From the NCBI GenBank assembly GCA_016081115.2, contig CM071924.1, forward strand, positions 87,806,616 to 87,870,615: a DNA stretch of 64,000 nt, given 5' to 3'. The notes below the pieces were generated by a model. The model did no database searches, had not been told where the DNA came from, and saw nothing but the letters and a program-made list of their open reading frames with translations. Shown piece after piece: positions 36,120 to 47,129 of this stretch. The translations under genes were made by a program, and so were the position numbers. Numbering within the stretch: position 1 is the first letter of the stretch; each line of letters opens with the position of its first letter. The DNA is from Rehmannia glutinosa. Its lineage: Eukaryota; Streptophyta; Magnoliopsida; Lamiales; Orobanchaceae.

Positions 36120-38200
36120 TTGGCAAGCTCGTTTCTCATTGCGAGTAAAGAGGAAAGATCCATTGCTCCAAACGAAAGCTACATCACCACCGACGCCTTA
36201 ACCAACAAGCCACCACTATTCGACGCCAACAACTATGCCTTTTGGAAGGACTGAATATAATGCTTCTTACAAGATTGTGGGTTTTATATTTGGAATGCGG
36301 TCCTCGAAAGAATAGCCCAACCAACCAAGAAATTGGAGGATGGAACTTCGGTTCTTAAAAGCTTCAAGGAGTTCAATGAAAATGACAAAAAGTCATTCTC
36401 TTTAAAGGGTAATGCGTTAAATATTTTGCATTTCTCTCTTATCGCTTGATTCTAATCGAATTTGAGGAATAAGGTTCGCTCATGAAGTATGGAAAAAACT
36501 CAAAACCATATATGAAGGAACTAAGAAGGTTAAACAAGCTAGAAAAACCATGCTTGTTAAAGACCTCGAAAACTTCATAATATTAGAAGGTGAAAGCATC
36601 TAAAAAATGGTGGAATGGCTTGACAACATCGTCAATCCTTTAATGGCGCTCGGTAAAGTCATCTCCGAAGAAGACAAGGTAACAAAAGTTTCAAATGCTC
36701 TTCGCGGTTCTTGGTTCGAAAAGGTGACGACGTTTACGGAAGCTCAAATCTTGAAACTCTCAAGTTTGATGAGCTCATTAGAAATCTTCTTATTTACAAA
36801 GTTTATCTCAAAGAAAAGAAGAATTCCAAACCATCCACCTCTCAACCGGGTATACAATCTACTCCTAAAGGCTTAGCATCTACTTCAAATAATTCATATT
36901 ATGCTAGTGATGAAGATGATGAGAAAACGACCGCCTTAGTACAAAAAATTGCAAAATTTGTAAATAAAAATAAGGCAAGAAAGGCAAGAGACAATTCTTG
37001 CTTTAAATGTGGGAAATCCGGGCACTTTATCGCCGATTGTCCCAAAATGGCGGAGGAGGAACAAAAAAAGAAATAGTTCTTTCCGAAAAGGAAGGTCTTA
37101 AATGCGGATGTTAAAACATGGGACGAGCTACTTGCAACGTCTGATGATGAAGAAGAAGCCGAGCAAATACTTGTGGACATAGCCGATGAAAATAACGAGG
37201 TATGCTCTAACTCTTCTTCTTTGTCTTTAATTGATGAACTTCAAGGAGATTATGATGAATTGCAAAATGAATTTAGAGATATGATTTGTAAATACAAATG
37301 TTTGAAAAAGGATTTTAAAGAGCTAAAATTAGAGAAAGATAAATTATTTGTCTCTTATGAATCTCTTGATCATGCTCATACTATTACTCTTCGCAAAATC
37401 AAAACTCTTGATTTCGAAAAACAAATGCTCACAAAAGAGATCAAAATTTTGAGATAAGATGTGCAACATTTTAACTTGAGTGCCGATAATGTTACTAAAA
37501 TTCGTGCACAAAGAAGTGAGCATTCAAAATTAGGACTTGGTTGCAAACTTTTTCATACCGATTCTAAAAACAAGAACCAAGCTCCGAATTTTATTCGTGC
37601 TAGTAGTCCTAAAATTATTACTCATTTTTATTGTGGCAAAAATGGACATCTTGCTAACACTTGTAGAATTAGAAATAACATTAGTTATTTTTGGAGACTC
37701 AAAGGTCTCAACGCTAACCCCCATAAACCCAATACTCTAAAGTACCTAAAAATAATTTTAATGTAGGTACTAAGGGCAATTAAAATGGAAGAAAATTCCA
37801 AATGGCTTGTGGATAGCGAATGTTCGCGCCATATGACCGAAAGAAAACAACTTTTTACCAACATGAAGCTCAAAGAGGAAGAAATGGTTATGTTCGGAAA
37901 TGGCAAGCGCAAAATCATTGGCAATGGAGACATTGGTAATTTTTCTTTCTCTCTTCATGATGTTTTATTAGTAGATGGGCTTAAGTTTAATTTGAATTAG
38001 TGTTAGTCAATTATGTGATTTAGATTATGATGTTCTTTTTAATAAAGAAAAATGCCTTTTCCTCAAAGATAATAAAACTATTTGTGAAGCTAGTAGAAAA
38101 GGCAATCTTTACAAAATTTGTATAAGTGATTTGGTTTGTCAAAATATTTCTTGTCTTATCGCCAACAATGATTTAACGAATTTATGGCATAGGCGACTTG
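36120..38200 (+). pseudogene. copia gag and protease region (disrupted)
   Basis: A UBN2-type gag domain is spread over broken frames at about 36150-36880 (WKKLKTIYEG, then MVEWLDNIVNPL). A CCHC knuckle, CFKCGKSGHFIADCP, lies at about 37000-37045. Next come an acidic and coiled segment (37173-37457) and a second, poorer knuckle (CGKNGHLANTC, about 37635). The protease starts near 37785 with WLVDSECSRHMT, where the family has DSG or DSGC, so the catalytic Asp-Ser-Gly is altered. The GAG-pre-integrase segment reaches LWHRRL at about 38185-38198 and is then cut by the solo LTR. Stops and frame changes occur throughout. Confidence 0.8.
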
Positions 38201-39821
38201 TGTAAGTCCAAGCGGCTACGATAATCTAGAGGGGGGGTGAATAGATTATCTCCATATTTTCAATTATGCCCTCTTTTTCGAACAAAACAAGCCAAGATAA
38301 TAATAAAGGTGCGGAATGTAAACAACACGCGTCGATTTATAGAGCTTCACCCCACCTAGGGACTACGTGCTCTACCACCCCAGTATATCCGGGATGGGTT
38401 TCGAAAAAGAAAAAAAAATTATTAATTACCAAAATTAATACAAATTCAACTTACAACACCTTAAAGAGCGCCACACTCTTCTTCAACACCACCTTTAAGA
38501 TTACCACAATCTCTCTTGAAGATTACCACAATATCCAACGGCACCTTGTGAAGATTACCACAATCTTCAACCTTGAAGAATACCAAATTCTTCAACACCT
38601 CAATAAGAAGATCACCACAATCTTCTTGCACCTATCACCTAGATCATCCAAGTGTGTTCTTACCACAAGAACACTCACAAGGATATCTTGTGTTGAATGA
38701 TAACCCAAAATCAAGATTACAACTAGATAATGAATATTACAATTATGAGTGTAAGTGTAATCAAGAAATAAAAGCCTAGACCTCAAGATGTGAAAGTGAT
38801 AAGCTAGGCAAAATTACAGCAAGAATAATAACTATATAAGACCAAGTGTTTGCTTGAGTATTTCTTATTGTGTTGTGTTGTTCTCTCTTATTGTTGTGCT
38901 TCAAATCTTCCTCTATTTATAGGAGATGATTGATCATTGATAGGCTCCTCTAGGGGATTGAAAATCTGTAAAAAATTGCAAGACAATTGAAGAAAATAGC
39001 TGTTAGAAATCCATCCCACAAAATAAGGAAAAGTTGTCTGCTGTCAAACGGTCAGAAATTTGCTGTCAAACTTGAGGGCGACCGATCGCGCACAAATAGA
39101 AGTTTGAAAATAAGAATACACATTTACACAGGGCGACCGGTCGACGGGGGGTTTGACTGGTCGACCCCATGCCCAGTCGGTCGAGCAAGACCAAAAAACG
39201 AGTCCAGGAAGTTCTGTTTCAGAAATTGCTCCCAGGCACCGGTCGACCATACCGGTCTACCACCCTGTTGACCGGTCTACCACCCTTTTTTCAGCAATTA
39301 GCTTATTCACTGTTTTTCACAACTTCCAGGTAAGGGATGCCCTATAGGGCGACCGGTTGACCTCAAAACAAAAGTGTTGTCCAATTTTATATTGAAAATA
39401 AACTTCAAGAAATACTCCGAAAAATAGTGAAAATATTTTAGACCGATCGAGAGTATTTAGACAACATTTGGAAACATTGTTTGATGTAAAAACACATTAA
39501 CTCAAAATCATAAAAAGTGTTGTCCAATTTAATGTCGAAAATAAACTTGAAGAAATACTCCGGAAAATTAGTAGAAACAATTTAAATCATTTAGGAGTAT
39601 TTTGACAACATCTAAAAACATTGTTTTAGTGTAAAAACACATTAACTCAAAATCATAAAAAGTGTTGTCCAATTTAATGTCGAAAATAAACTTGAAGAAA
39701 TACTCCGGAAAATTAGTAGAAACAATTTAAATCATTTAGGAGTATTTGGACAACATCTAAAAACATTGTTTTGGTGTAAAAACAAAATCATCAAAATCAT
39801 GATAAAAACATTTATCAAACA
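38201..39821 (-). repeat. Solo LTR (inverted) inserted in copia pol, 1621 bp, TSD ACTTG
   Basis: ACTTG at 38196-38200 and 39822-39826 is an exact 5-bp duplication. The insert reads TGTAAGTCC to ATCAAACA on the + strand, so it has TG..CA ends. Read on the - strand it resembles the copia 5' LTR: the GGGTGGTAGAGCACGTAG block, GAAGCTCTATAAATCG, and the closing CGTAGCCGCTTGGACTTACA. It also has GGTCGACC/CCGGTCGACC clusters (39120-39360). Three tandem copies of a segment of about 144 bp lie at about 39364-39800. Removing it rejoins the coding line LWHRRLGHVGYKKLQ. Small frames inside are not genes. Confidence 0.85.
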
Positions 39822-40392
39822 ACTTGGACATGTTGGATACAAAAAATTGCAAAATATTTATAAAAATCAACATGTCAAAGACTACCCAAATAAAATTTCA
39901 AAAATCTTGGCTTATGCGACACTTGTCAAATGAACAAATTAGTTAAGAGTAGTTTTAAGCCCAAAGATGAAATTTCCACAACCAAACCTCTACAACTTCT
40001 TTATCTATATTTTTATGGGATATTGACATGGCTAGTCTAAGTGAAAAACATTATACTTTTGTCATAGTTGATGATTTTTCTCGATATACTTGGGTTATTT
40101 TTTCTTGCAAATAAAAGTGATGCCTCTTATGAATTTGCTAAGTTGTGTAGACTTTTAGAAAATGAAAAGACGGATACAATCAAAACCATAAGAAGTGATC
40201 GAGGAGGAAAATTTGATGGTGACTTTAGAGTATTATGTGAAACCAAAGGATACACACATAATTTTTTGACTCCAAGAACTCCTCAACAAAATGGTGTAGC
40301 CAAAAGAAAAAATTGAACATTACAAGAGATGTGTCGGTCTATGCTAAATAATTTTTCACTTCCACAGTATTTTTGGGTCGAAGCCATCCAGC
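39822..40392 (+). pseudogene. copia integrase core (disrupted)
   Basis: After the solo LTR the pre-integrase line continues (GHVGYKKLQNIY). The integrase core follows with IRSDRGGKFDGDF at about 40190-40225 and the LTPRTPQQNGVAKRKN motif at about 40265-40314, where Glu of the D,D,E triad would be expected in VAERKN and reads Lys. A TGA follows at 40315. The frame runs to FWVEAI and then breaks off at captured foreign DNA. Confidence 0.8.
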
Positions 40393-40446
40393 TAAAAATG
40401 AGGCCTCGTTAAAACCTATCAAAGTAAAACCCAGTGGGAAAAACCT

Positions 40447-40815
40447 TTGATGTTCGGGGGATGGGACGGACCAACAACTATTGATGGTGGTGATATTGTT
40501 ATGTATGTGGTGGATCAAGAAAGTGGTTCATTGAGCAAGTATGATGGTGATAATGATCGATGGGACGAGATAATTGAGAATTTGGAGTACCTGAAAGGTG
40601 CCGAGCATTTATCAGCAGGTTGCGGGAAAATTTGTGTTGTTTCGGCTGATGGTAGGAAGATTGTTGTGGTCAACGTTTTGGCGAGGCCGACTAAGGTTTG
40701 GATTTTGGATCCGCCTCGAGGAATGGAAGTTATTGCAGTTCATGTGTTACCAATGATGAGTCATCCAGAATTGATTGAAGTCTGCAAACTGTACAACAAT
40801 TTTATAGGAAATTGA
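40447..40815 (+). pseudogene. SKIP25-like F-box/kelch protein, C-terminal piece
   Basis: The 122-residue frame matches the C-terminal kelch part of SKIP25-type F-box proteins, which act as substrate adaptors in SCF ubiquitin ligases. Visible features are GGWDGP, IVMYVVDQESGSLSKYD, LKGAEHLSAGCGKICVV and a closing AVHVLPMMSHPE. It lacks the F-box and most kelch repeats, which are found on the other strand at 41672-42711. It has a usable ATG and an intact stop, but no complete protein can be made here. Confidence 0.75.
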
Positions 40816-40978
40816 ACTAGTTTGCAACAAAAAGGTTTCAGTTTTAGCGAAAGATAAGCAAGATAGACAAAAAGATTAATTCAATCTCAAATAGTTTCAG
40901 AAATTAATGGTGTCCTCGTTATGTTGTTTTCACCTTTAGCAGTCTTAGAAAATTCACCCCTTAAAACATTAATCAAAT

Positions 40979-41253
40979 GGGATAACTACAAAAGAAAACC
41001 CTAAGGTTTGGGTATTTACAAGAAAACCTAGAAAAGTCTCAAAATTACAAAAACTCCCTTGAGGTTTGATTCCGTCATACATTTTACATGCTTCATAAGC
41101 AAAAAACATTTCAAATACCACCGATATACTATAATTACCCACCTAAAATGTAATATGAAATCAAACTTCAAGGGGTTTCTGTAATTATGAATTTTTTTGG
41201 TTCGTTTTGTAAATACCCAAAATTTAAGGGTATTTTTAATTGTAATCTATCCC
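40979..41253. mobile_element. Mutator-like foldback MITE, family GGGATAATTAC, copy 7, perfect 10-bp TSD
   Basis: Begins GGGATAACTACAAAAG and ends TTGTAATCTATCCC, with pairing arms. TTAATCAAAT is repeated exactly at 40969-40978 and 41254-41263. This is the best-preserved duplication among the seven copies and supports Mutator-type transposition. It sits inside the captured SKIP25-like segment. A fragment of the same family (AAAACCTCAAGGGTAG ... AATTATCCC) is at about 41587-41622. Confidence 0.8.
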
Positions 41254-41671
41254 TTAATCAAATACTTAGAAGTATGCAAGGAGAACAAGATAACCACAAA
41301 TACCAGGTTCAAAACTTCGTACCTGCTTTGTAGAATATGACTATATAAACTTTGCCTCTAAAAGAAGCTAAAGATTGAGGGGCACACACTGGAATTCATC
41401 CTACACTTGGTGCATTGTGCAGGATGCATAGATTCCAGCCAAAGTGCCACAATTTGTCAAACATTGAATATTTTTTGCATTGGATGTAGCATGTACAAGA
41501 CCGGAAGCAAACGTCCACATCATACTTTCTGTAACAAGGTTTATGTAATTTTCATCGTTAGCTGGTTTTTAATTGTTCTTTCTAAATAAGTAAAACCTCA
41601 AGGGTAGTTTATTCAATTATCCCTTTTTTTAACAATCACATCTTCGGGCCATAAATGTGTTAGGTAATTTA

Positions 41672-42711
41672 TTAAACGATAGATTCTTCATTTTTTGGAC
41701 ACAAGACATGGTAGTAGGCGGATACGATACCCTTGGCATTTCTTCTCATTGATCCATCACAACATCGTTTTACCACTTTACTCTTTACATTTACCATGCA
41801 TAGTTTCCCTCTATATGCAACCGCCTCAATCGCTTCTTTACTAAACCTCACGTCTCTGAACAGCTCCCATTTTCCCAACTCCACTCAATTTCCTTCTTCG
41901 CCATGTCCCATCTCTCAATCGACCTTGCCACATCACTGTTGTATTTTGCGCCTGTACCACTTGCAATGTATATTATATCGTGTATTGAGCCGGTGACGCA
42001 CCACCGGCGTGGAGTGGACAACGGAGGTCCGAAATTCCTTTTACTGGATAAAGGGTCGAATACTAATGGACGTGTGAGTGCCGGGAGAAACTTGTCTGTG
42101 CTGGCGGATATTAGAACTAATTTGCGTGATGTTGTTATGGATTGGATTGGCAGAATTCTGGATATATAAGATGGATGTCGGCATAGTAGGTAAAGTGATG
42201 GATCAAATGGTGGGGTTGGCATTAATCGTGTGTGATTGGCATTGCCCTTGGACATGATTGAATGAGGAGGACATTGATGGAGTTTGGCTTAAGATAGCGT
42301 AAAGAGAGAGATATGGAGGAAAATCGAGAGAATAAACAAGGTGTTGCCATGATTTGCAGACTTTGTAGAGAAGTGAATGTTAATCGTGTGTGATTGGCAT
42401 TAGCCTTGGACATGATTGAATGAGGAGGACATTGATGAAGTTTGACTTAGGATAACGTAAAAGAGAGATATGGAGAAAAATCGAGAGAATAAACAAGGCA
42501 TTTCCATGATTTTGCAGACTTTGTAGAGAAGTGAAGGTTGGAGAGTTGAAAGACAAAGCTGAGCTAAATGGTTTGGCAATCCAGGAAGTAATATTGACTC
42601 GGTTTGCTGGTTTTTAGGCTCGTTTTCATTGATGGTCTCTTTGTTTTTGCAGGTTGTTTTAGCAGCATTCATGGTGTGATTTGTGATTATAGTAGTGGGT
42701 TTGAAGATCAA
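41672..42711 (-). pseudogene. SKIP25-like F-box/kelch protein, N-terminal part (disrupted)
   Basis: On the - strand the F-box opens with LLPGLPNHLAQLCLS (about 42575), followed by a sequence like SKIP25: LVFDPLSSKRNFGPPLSTPRRWC, YIASGTGA, SDVARSIERWD, then LGKWELFRDVRFSKEAIEAVAYRGKLCMVNVK (about 41880-41770). A segment of about 158 bp is tandemly duplicated (about 42224-42381 and 42382-42539), which breaks the frame between F-box and kelch. Another frame change falls near 41850-41880. The C-terminal third is displaced and inverted at 40447-40815. Confidence 0.75.
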
Positions 42712-42915
42712 GCTTATATATGCATGGTTTTTCTATACCAGGTAATTAGTTTTGCTTGTTTTTGGAAGGATTATGTATTTTGGACTATGTTATGGGCTAA
42801 ATTAAGTGGAGTAGGTTTATGCATGAACTAATGCAAACATCATTTATGGCGAATAAGTATTGGAAAAGTATATAGGACTAAAAAGTTAAACTCCAAATCT
42901 GTTGGGAAAGTGCTT

Positions 42916-44230
42916 CAAGGCCCGAAGTTGAATAAAACATCTTATGAGCTTTGGAAAGGAAGAACACCAAATATTAGCTACTTCAAAATATTTGGTTGCA
43001 AGTGTTTTATTTTGAACACTAAGGATCAATTAAATAAACTTGATCCTAAGGCCAATAAAGGAATTTTTATTGGGTATTCAACTAAAAGCAAAGCTTACCA
43101 GGTTTATAATAAAACAAGCATAGTGGTTGAAGAATCAATTCATGTCAAATTCAATGAAGCCTCCGTCATGGAAAGAATACCAAACGATGATAATGATGAA
43201 GAAAATAAAGTTGGACAAATAATTCCAAATGATCAACCTTATATCTCAAATGATCAACCTTCTTCCTCAAATGTTAAACAAGATGATAAGAGTGATACTT
43301 CGGATCTTCCTATGGCTCTAAGATTCAAACAAGATCATTCCAAAGATCTTATAATTGGGGATCCACTTGACAAGATTATGACTAGATGGAAATTTACCGA
43401 AAAAGCTCTTATATGTCAAAAAGAGCCAAAAAATACAAAGGAAACCATTGAGGATGAAAATTGGGTTCTAGAGATGCAAGTAAAGCTTAGTCAAGTTGAA
43501 AGGAATAATGTTTGGGAACTTGTGCCTTGTCCTCCATCAGAAGCTATCATCATGACAAAATGGGTATTCCGGAACAAGCTAGACAATCAAGGTAACATCA
43601 TCTGAAATAAAGCAAGGTTAGTAGCTCAAGGTTATTGTCAATAAAAAGGTATTGACTATGATGAAACTTTTGCACCTGCAACACGTTTAGAAGCTATTTG
43701 CATTTTACTTGCCTATTCTTGTTTCAAAAATTTCAAACTTTACCAAATGGATGTTAAATCTGCTTTTCAAAATGGTTTTATGCAAGAAGAAGTCTATGTC
43801 AAACAACCTCCGGGGTTCAAAAAATTGTAGACCAAATGATGTCTATAAGCTCAAAAAAGCTTTATATGGTTTAAAACAAGCATCCCGAGCTTGATATGAT
43901 AGACTTAGTTCATTTTTTTTACAAAATGGTTTTTCAAGAGGTAGAGTTGATACTACTCTATTTGTTTTTGAAAAAGGGCAAGATCGTCTATTAGTTCAAA
44001 TTTATGTTGATGATATTATCTTTGGTGCTACTAATGAATCTTTGTGCAAGAAAGTTTCAAAGTTGATGCAAGGTGAATTTGATATGAGCATGATGAGAGA
44101 ACTTAATTTTCTTCCTTGGACTACAAATCAAACAATGTCAAAAAGACATTTGCATATCTCAATCAAAGTACACTAAATAACTCTTAAAGAAGTTCGGGAT
44201 TGAAGAAGGAAGAACCGTTGCAACTCCAAT
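42916..44230 (+). pseudogene. copia integrase C-terminus and reverse transcriptase (disrupted)
   Basis: The frame resumes with YELWKGRTPNISYFKIFGC, the conserved copia integrase C-terminal motif. A linker rich in Asp/Asn/Ser follows, then RT: WVLEMQVKL, NNVWELVPCP, KWVFRNKLD, then after a TGA at about 43602 KARLVAQGY, ATRLEAI, QMDVKSAFQNG, KLKKALYGLKQASRA and YVDDIIFGAT at about 44005-44035, so the YVDD active site is present. The segment ends near TVATPM and then runs into non-pol sequence, so the copia RNase H is missing. Several stops are present. Confidence 0.85.
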
Positions 44231-45434
44231 GGCAACAAACATTAAGCTAGACAAGGGTGAAAAAGGTAAACCAATTGATAAAACCAAGTATCGAGGAGAA
44301 GAAATAAGCAAAGAGGAGAATCCTCTTCAAATCCCCCTCAAGAGACACGTGTTGAGAATCCTCAAAGAGATGATCCCACTAGGCTCTCGGAGGAAGAAAT
44401 TATGGCTCTACGGGAAGGTATTTCTAGCTCCCATAATTATTAGGATAAAAGTAAGTTGTATTTTATTTCAAAGCCTCTTTCAAGAGCTAATAGATTTTGA
44501 TTCATTAATAATCTTGTCGAGGTCCATTACAAGAATGTTAATTTGAATGGTAAGACCGTTGCTCGTACTCGTATATGCCGTTTTCAATTATTTCATGATG
44601 AATATCCAGAAATTAGAGCTTATTTCAAAACTCAAGGTTGGGTGTCACTTTGATATAATCCAAATGTTCATTATGATGATGAATTGATAAAATTGTTCAA
44701 TGCAAATATGTGGATTATTGATGGAAATGCTCAAAGGCCCTTAGAATTGAACTCTTTTGTGAATGGACATCATTATTGTTGGACATATGCCGATATTTAT
44801 CGTATGCTAAATGTGCCAAATGAAGGAGTTATGGTTTTAACTTGCAATAAATGAGATAATGAACGTTCTGGGGTATCTTTGGATGACGTAAAAACTTCTT
44901 TGGGAGTTTTACCTGCGTGTACTACTCAAGCAATGTCGAATAACTATCGAATTGTTTCTCTTATTTGCTCGTATTGTGTTTGTGGTAAAGAATTTAAACT
45001 TCGAGCAATCTTGACTATTATCTCAACTATAAGATTGTTCGAGGGGAAAGGGTGAATTAAGAAGTCGTGTTTGTACAATGTTTGTTTGAATCAAGGATTC
45101 TAACCAAGAAGCAATACACCTTGGGGAACTTAATAAGTTAGTTGGCTTCTTTACTTGCCGGGATTTTTGGAGGCGGAAATGAATATAATTATTGCACACA
45201 ACAATTTTGGCAAGGACGATATTCTCCAAATATTAAGAACGAGGAGAAACATAGTAAAAGCTCCAACAAAATCTGCCCGAGGACAAGCTTCTATTCCTAA
45301 TCCTCCTCGTGATGATTTCTTTGACCACATTGAAATTGAAAGTTTGATGGCGAGAGGTGATATTCCCGAACCGAATATCCAAGTTGAAGAGGATGAAGAT
45401 GATGGTGAAGAAGGTGGACAATGAGAACCACCTA
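44231..45434 (+). pseudogene. 3' extra ORF of Sirevirus-like copia (putative plant transposon protein type)
   Basis: Broken frames after the truncated RT include RLSEEEIMALREG, SKLYFISKPLSRANRF, HYCWTYADIYRMLNVP and SLDDVKTSLGVLP, then an acidic tail (VEEDEDDGEEGGQ) ending about 45424. This resembles the long extra region between pol and the 3' LTR in Sirevirus-like copia elements. A TGA where Trp is expected lies near 44853. It resumes after the next solo LTR at 46877-47000 with a coiled-coil piece (MYQLEMDTHRDIVSLRRELEE). Function is unknown. Confidence 0.55.
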
Positions 45435-46871
45435 TGTAGGTCCCAAGGGGAGATAAAGTAAAGTCTAGAAGGGGGAGTTGAATAGACTTTACCAACTTTT
45501 CGATTTAGTCCTTTTAAAATCAGAGTTTTAACCACAAGTCAGTTGAGTCCTTGGTGGATAGCTTAGTATACTTACACAAAGAGTTAGCCACTCAACATAC
45601 TTGATTGAGCTGTTGATAAAATAACTTAGTTGATTCAGTTAACTCTTTAAATATTCAGTAGACTTGGTTTTACAGCGGAAGACTTTCACCCTTGTTTGAA
45701 ATATGTTTTCAACAGTTGTTTAAAGCTTAGTTATTACCAGTTGACTTAGCAAATTAGACAAACAACTATATAGATATGTAAGAATATAAGTGTGTTGAAT
45801 ATACATGACACAAGCAATTTTATAGTTGTTCGAGGATAGGGTATTTCCTCTAATACACTCTTTTCCAACCCCTGGAGGAATCGTGACAGTCAAAGTTAGG
45901 TCTTGATCACAAAGCTGACTTCGCTTCTGGTACTCAGCTTCTTCAAAAAACAGATGTCTTGCTACTTCAGCTCCTTCAAACTCTTGGATTTGTTCACACA
46001 ACCCTCCAACGAGTCCAAAGCTTCTGGTTCGAACTAGAACCTCACTACACCTCCTTCAACCTTGGAGTGTAGACCATTTGTTCTTTTAAACAAGTTTTCC
46101 TCTTCAACAGTTTGAAGTTGTCTTTCCTTTACTGAGTGTGTTGGGTTGATTTTCTCTTCGAGTTTAGGCTTGAGGATTTGTATAGAATGCTTGAGAGATA
46201 TGTGCTCTTGCTTTACAAGTAAGTGTATATTGCTTTTCTTGCCTTTGTAACCTTCTCTCAGAGTATTCCTCAGCCTTTTATAGTGTTTGTTTGAAAAATA
46301 TACCCGTTAAAGAGATAGATGTATTTTTCAAACTACATTTTGAGGTCGTTGGCTTGTCTTGTCTTACAGCTTTGATGTTAACCGATCCTTGAATTTAATG
46401 CTTTGCAGCATTTCCTTAAACTCTACAGGTTTTCAGATACATCCCATTGGTTCCTTGCTTTTTGCACTCTTTCAGCAAAACGACTTTAAGGTTGACAGTC
46501 TGACACATGCCTAATTTCAGCAAACAATTGACTTTGCTTCGACTACCAATCTTTTTAGTTTTCTTTGATCCTTTCTACTACATAATCCCTTTGACGGTAA
46601 ACTCCACTTATCTTGGAGTGAATCAGTTGTGCTGATTGAGACATATTTTTTGTCATTTGACTGAGAATTGTCTTCAATTCACTCAGCTGCCATACAACTA
46701 ATTATTCATCTTAGTCACCAGTGGAGTCCTGCATTCTTTAACTTGATTGTTTCCACTCAGCTTATAGAACCCTGTCTATTACAAGTTGATTTACAGTAGA
46801 ATTGGAGTGCCAACTTCCTAATTTAAGTTTTACATGATATCATCAAAATCTATTACATAAATTTCCCAACA
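45435..46871 (-). repeat. Second solo LTR (inverted), 1437 bp, TSD ACCTA
   Basis: ACCTA at 45430-45434 and 46872-46876 is an exact 5-bp duplication. The insert runs TGTAGGTCCCAAGG to AATTTCCCAACA, so ends are TG..CA. No coding domain is inside; small frames at 45720-46001 and elsewhere are not genes. It is unlike the other LTRs here in sequence: it has many CAGTTGA/TCAACTG-type motifs. Removing it rejoins the 3' extra ORF of the copia host. Confidence 0.8.
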
Positions 46872-46876
46872 ACCTA

Positions 46877-47055
46877 TAAATGAACGGATGTATCAGCTTG
46901 AAATGGACACTCATAGGGATATCGTTTCTCTTAGAAGGGAGCTTGAAGAGGTGAAATGAGAAAACACTAAGATGAAAGGAAAGATGAACAAACTAAAGAA
47001 GTTCATCAAAGAGCTCCTTCCTACGGCATGCTTTGAAAGAATTGAGGAAAAGCTA
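46877..47055 (+). pseudogene. Continuation of copia 3' extra ORF (coiled coil)
   Basis: The frame after the solo LTR encodes an Arg/Glu/Lys-rich coiled-coil segment with one internal TGA (about 46958), ending near FIKELLPTACFERIEE. The element then stops without a 3' LTR and meets the opposite-strand copia at about 47055. Confidence 0.5.
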
Positions 47056-47129
47056 CATGATGTATACACATTACAATTTCTAATTTATAGTACAGTAGTG
47101 TAGAATTTACAAAGGAATGAAAATCACTG

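Larger units (their letters stand above)
40393..42915. other. Captured, rearranged SKIP25-like gene segment inside copia pol
   Basis: The copia coding line stops near 40392 in the integrase and resumes near 42920. Between these points lie two oppositely oriented pieces of one F-box/kelch gene, a MITE copy (40979-41253) and a fragment of another copy (41587-41628). It starts with ATGAGGCCTCGTTAAAACC, a sequence unlike the copia flanks. It is either a transduplicated gene segment or an insertion followed by inversion. Confidence 0.6.

Noticed and set aside
39044..39347. Frames over the GTCGACC cluster in the solo LTR
   Set aside because: Arg/Pro/Val/Asp repeats are translated from the LTR motif; not a gene.
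39364..39800. Three regular repeats considered as a CRISPR-like array
   Set aside because: They are contiguous 144-bp tandem copies inside a plant LTR with no spacers; nuclear plant DNA has no CRISPR.
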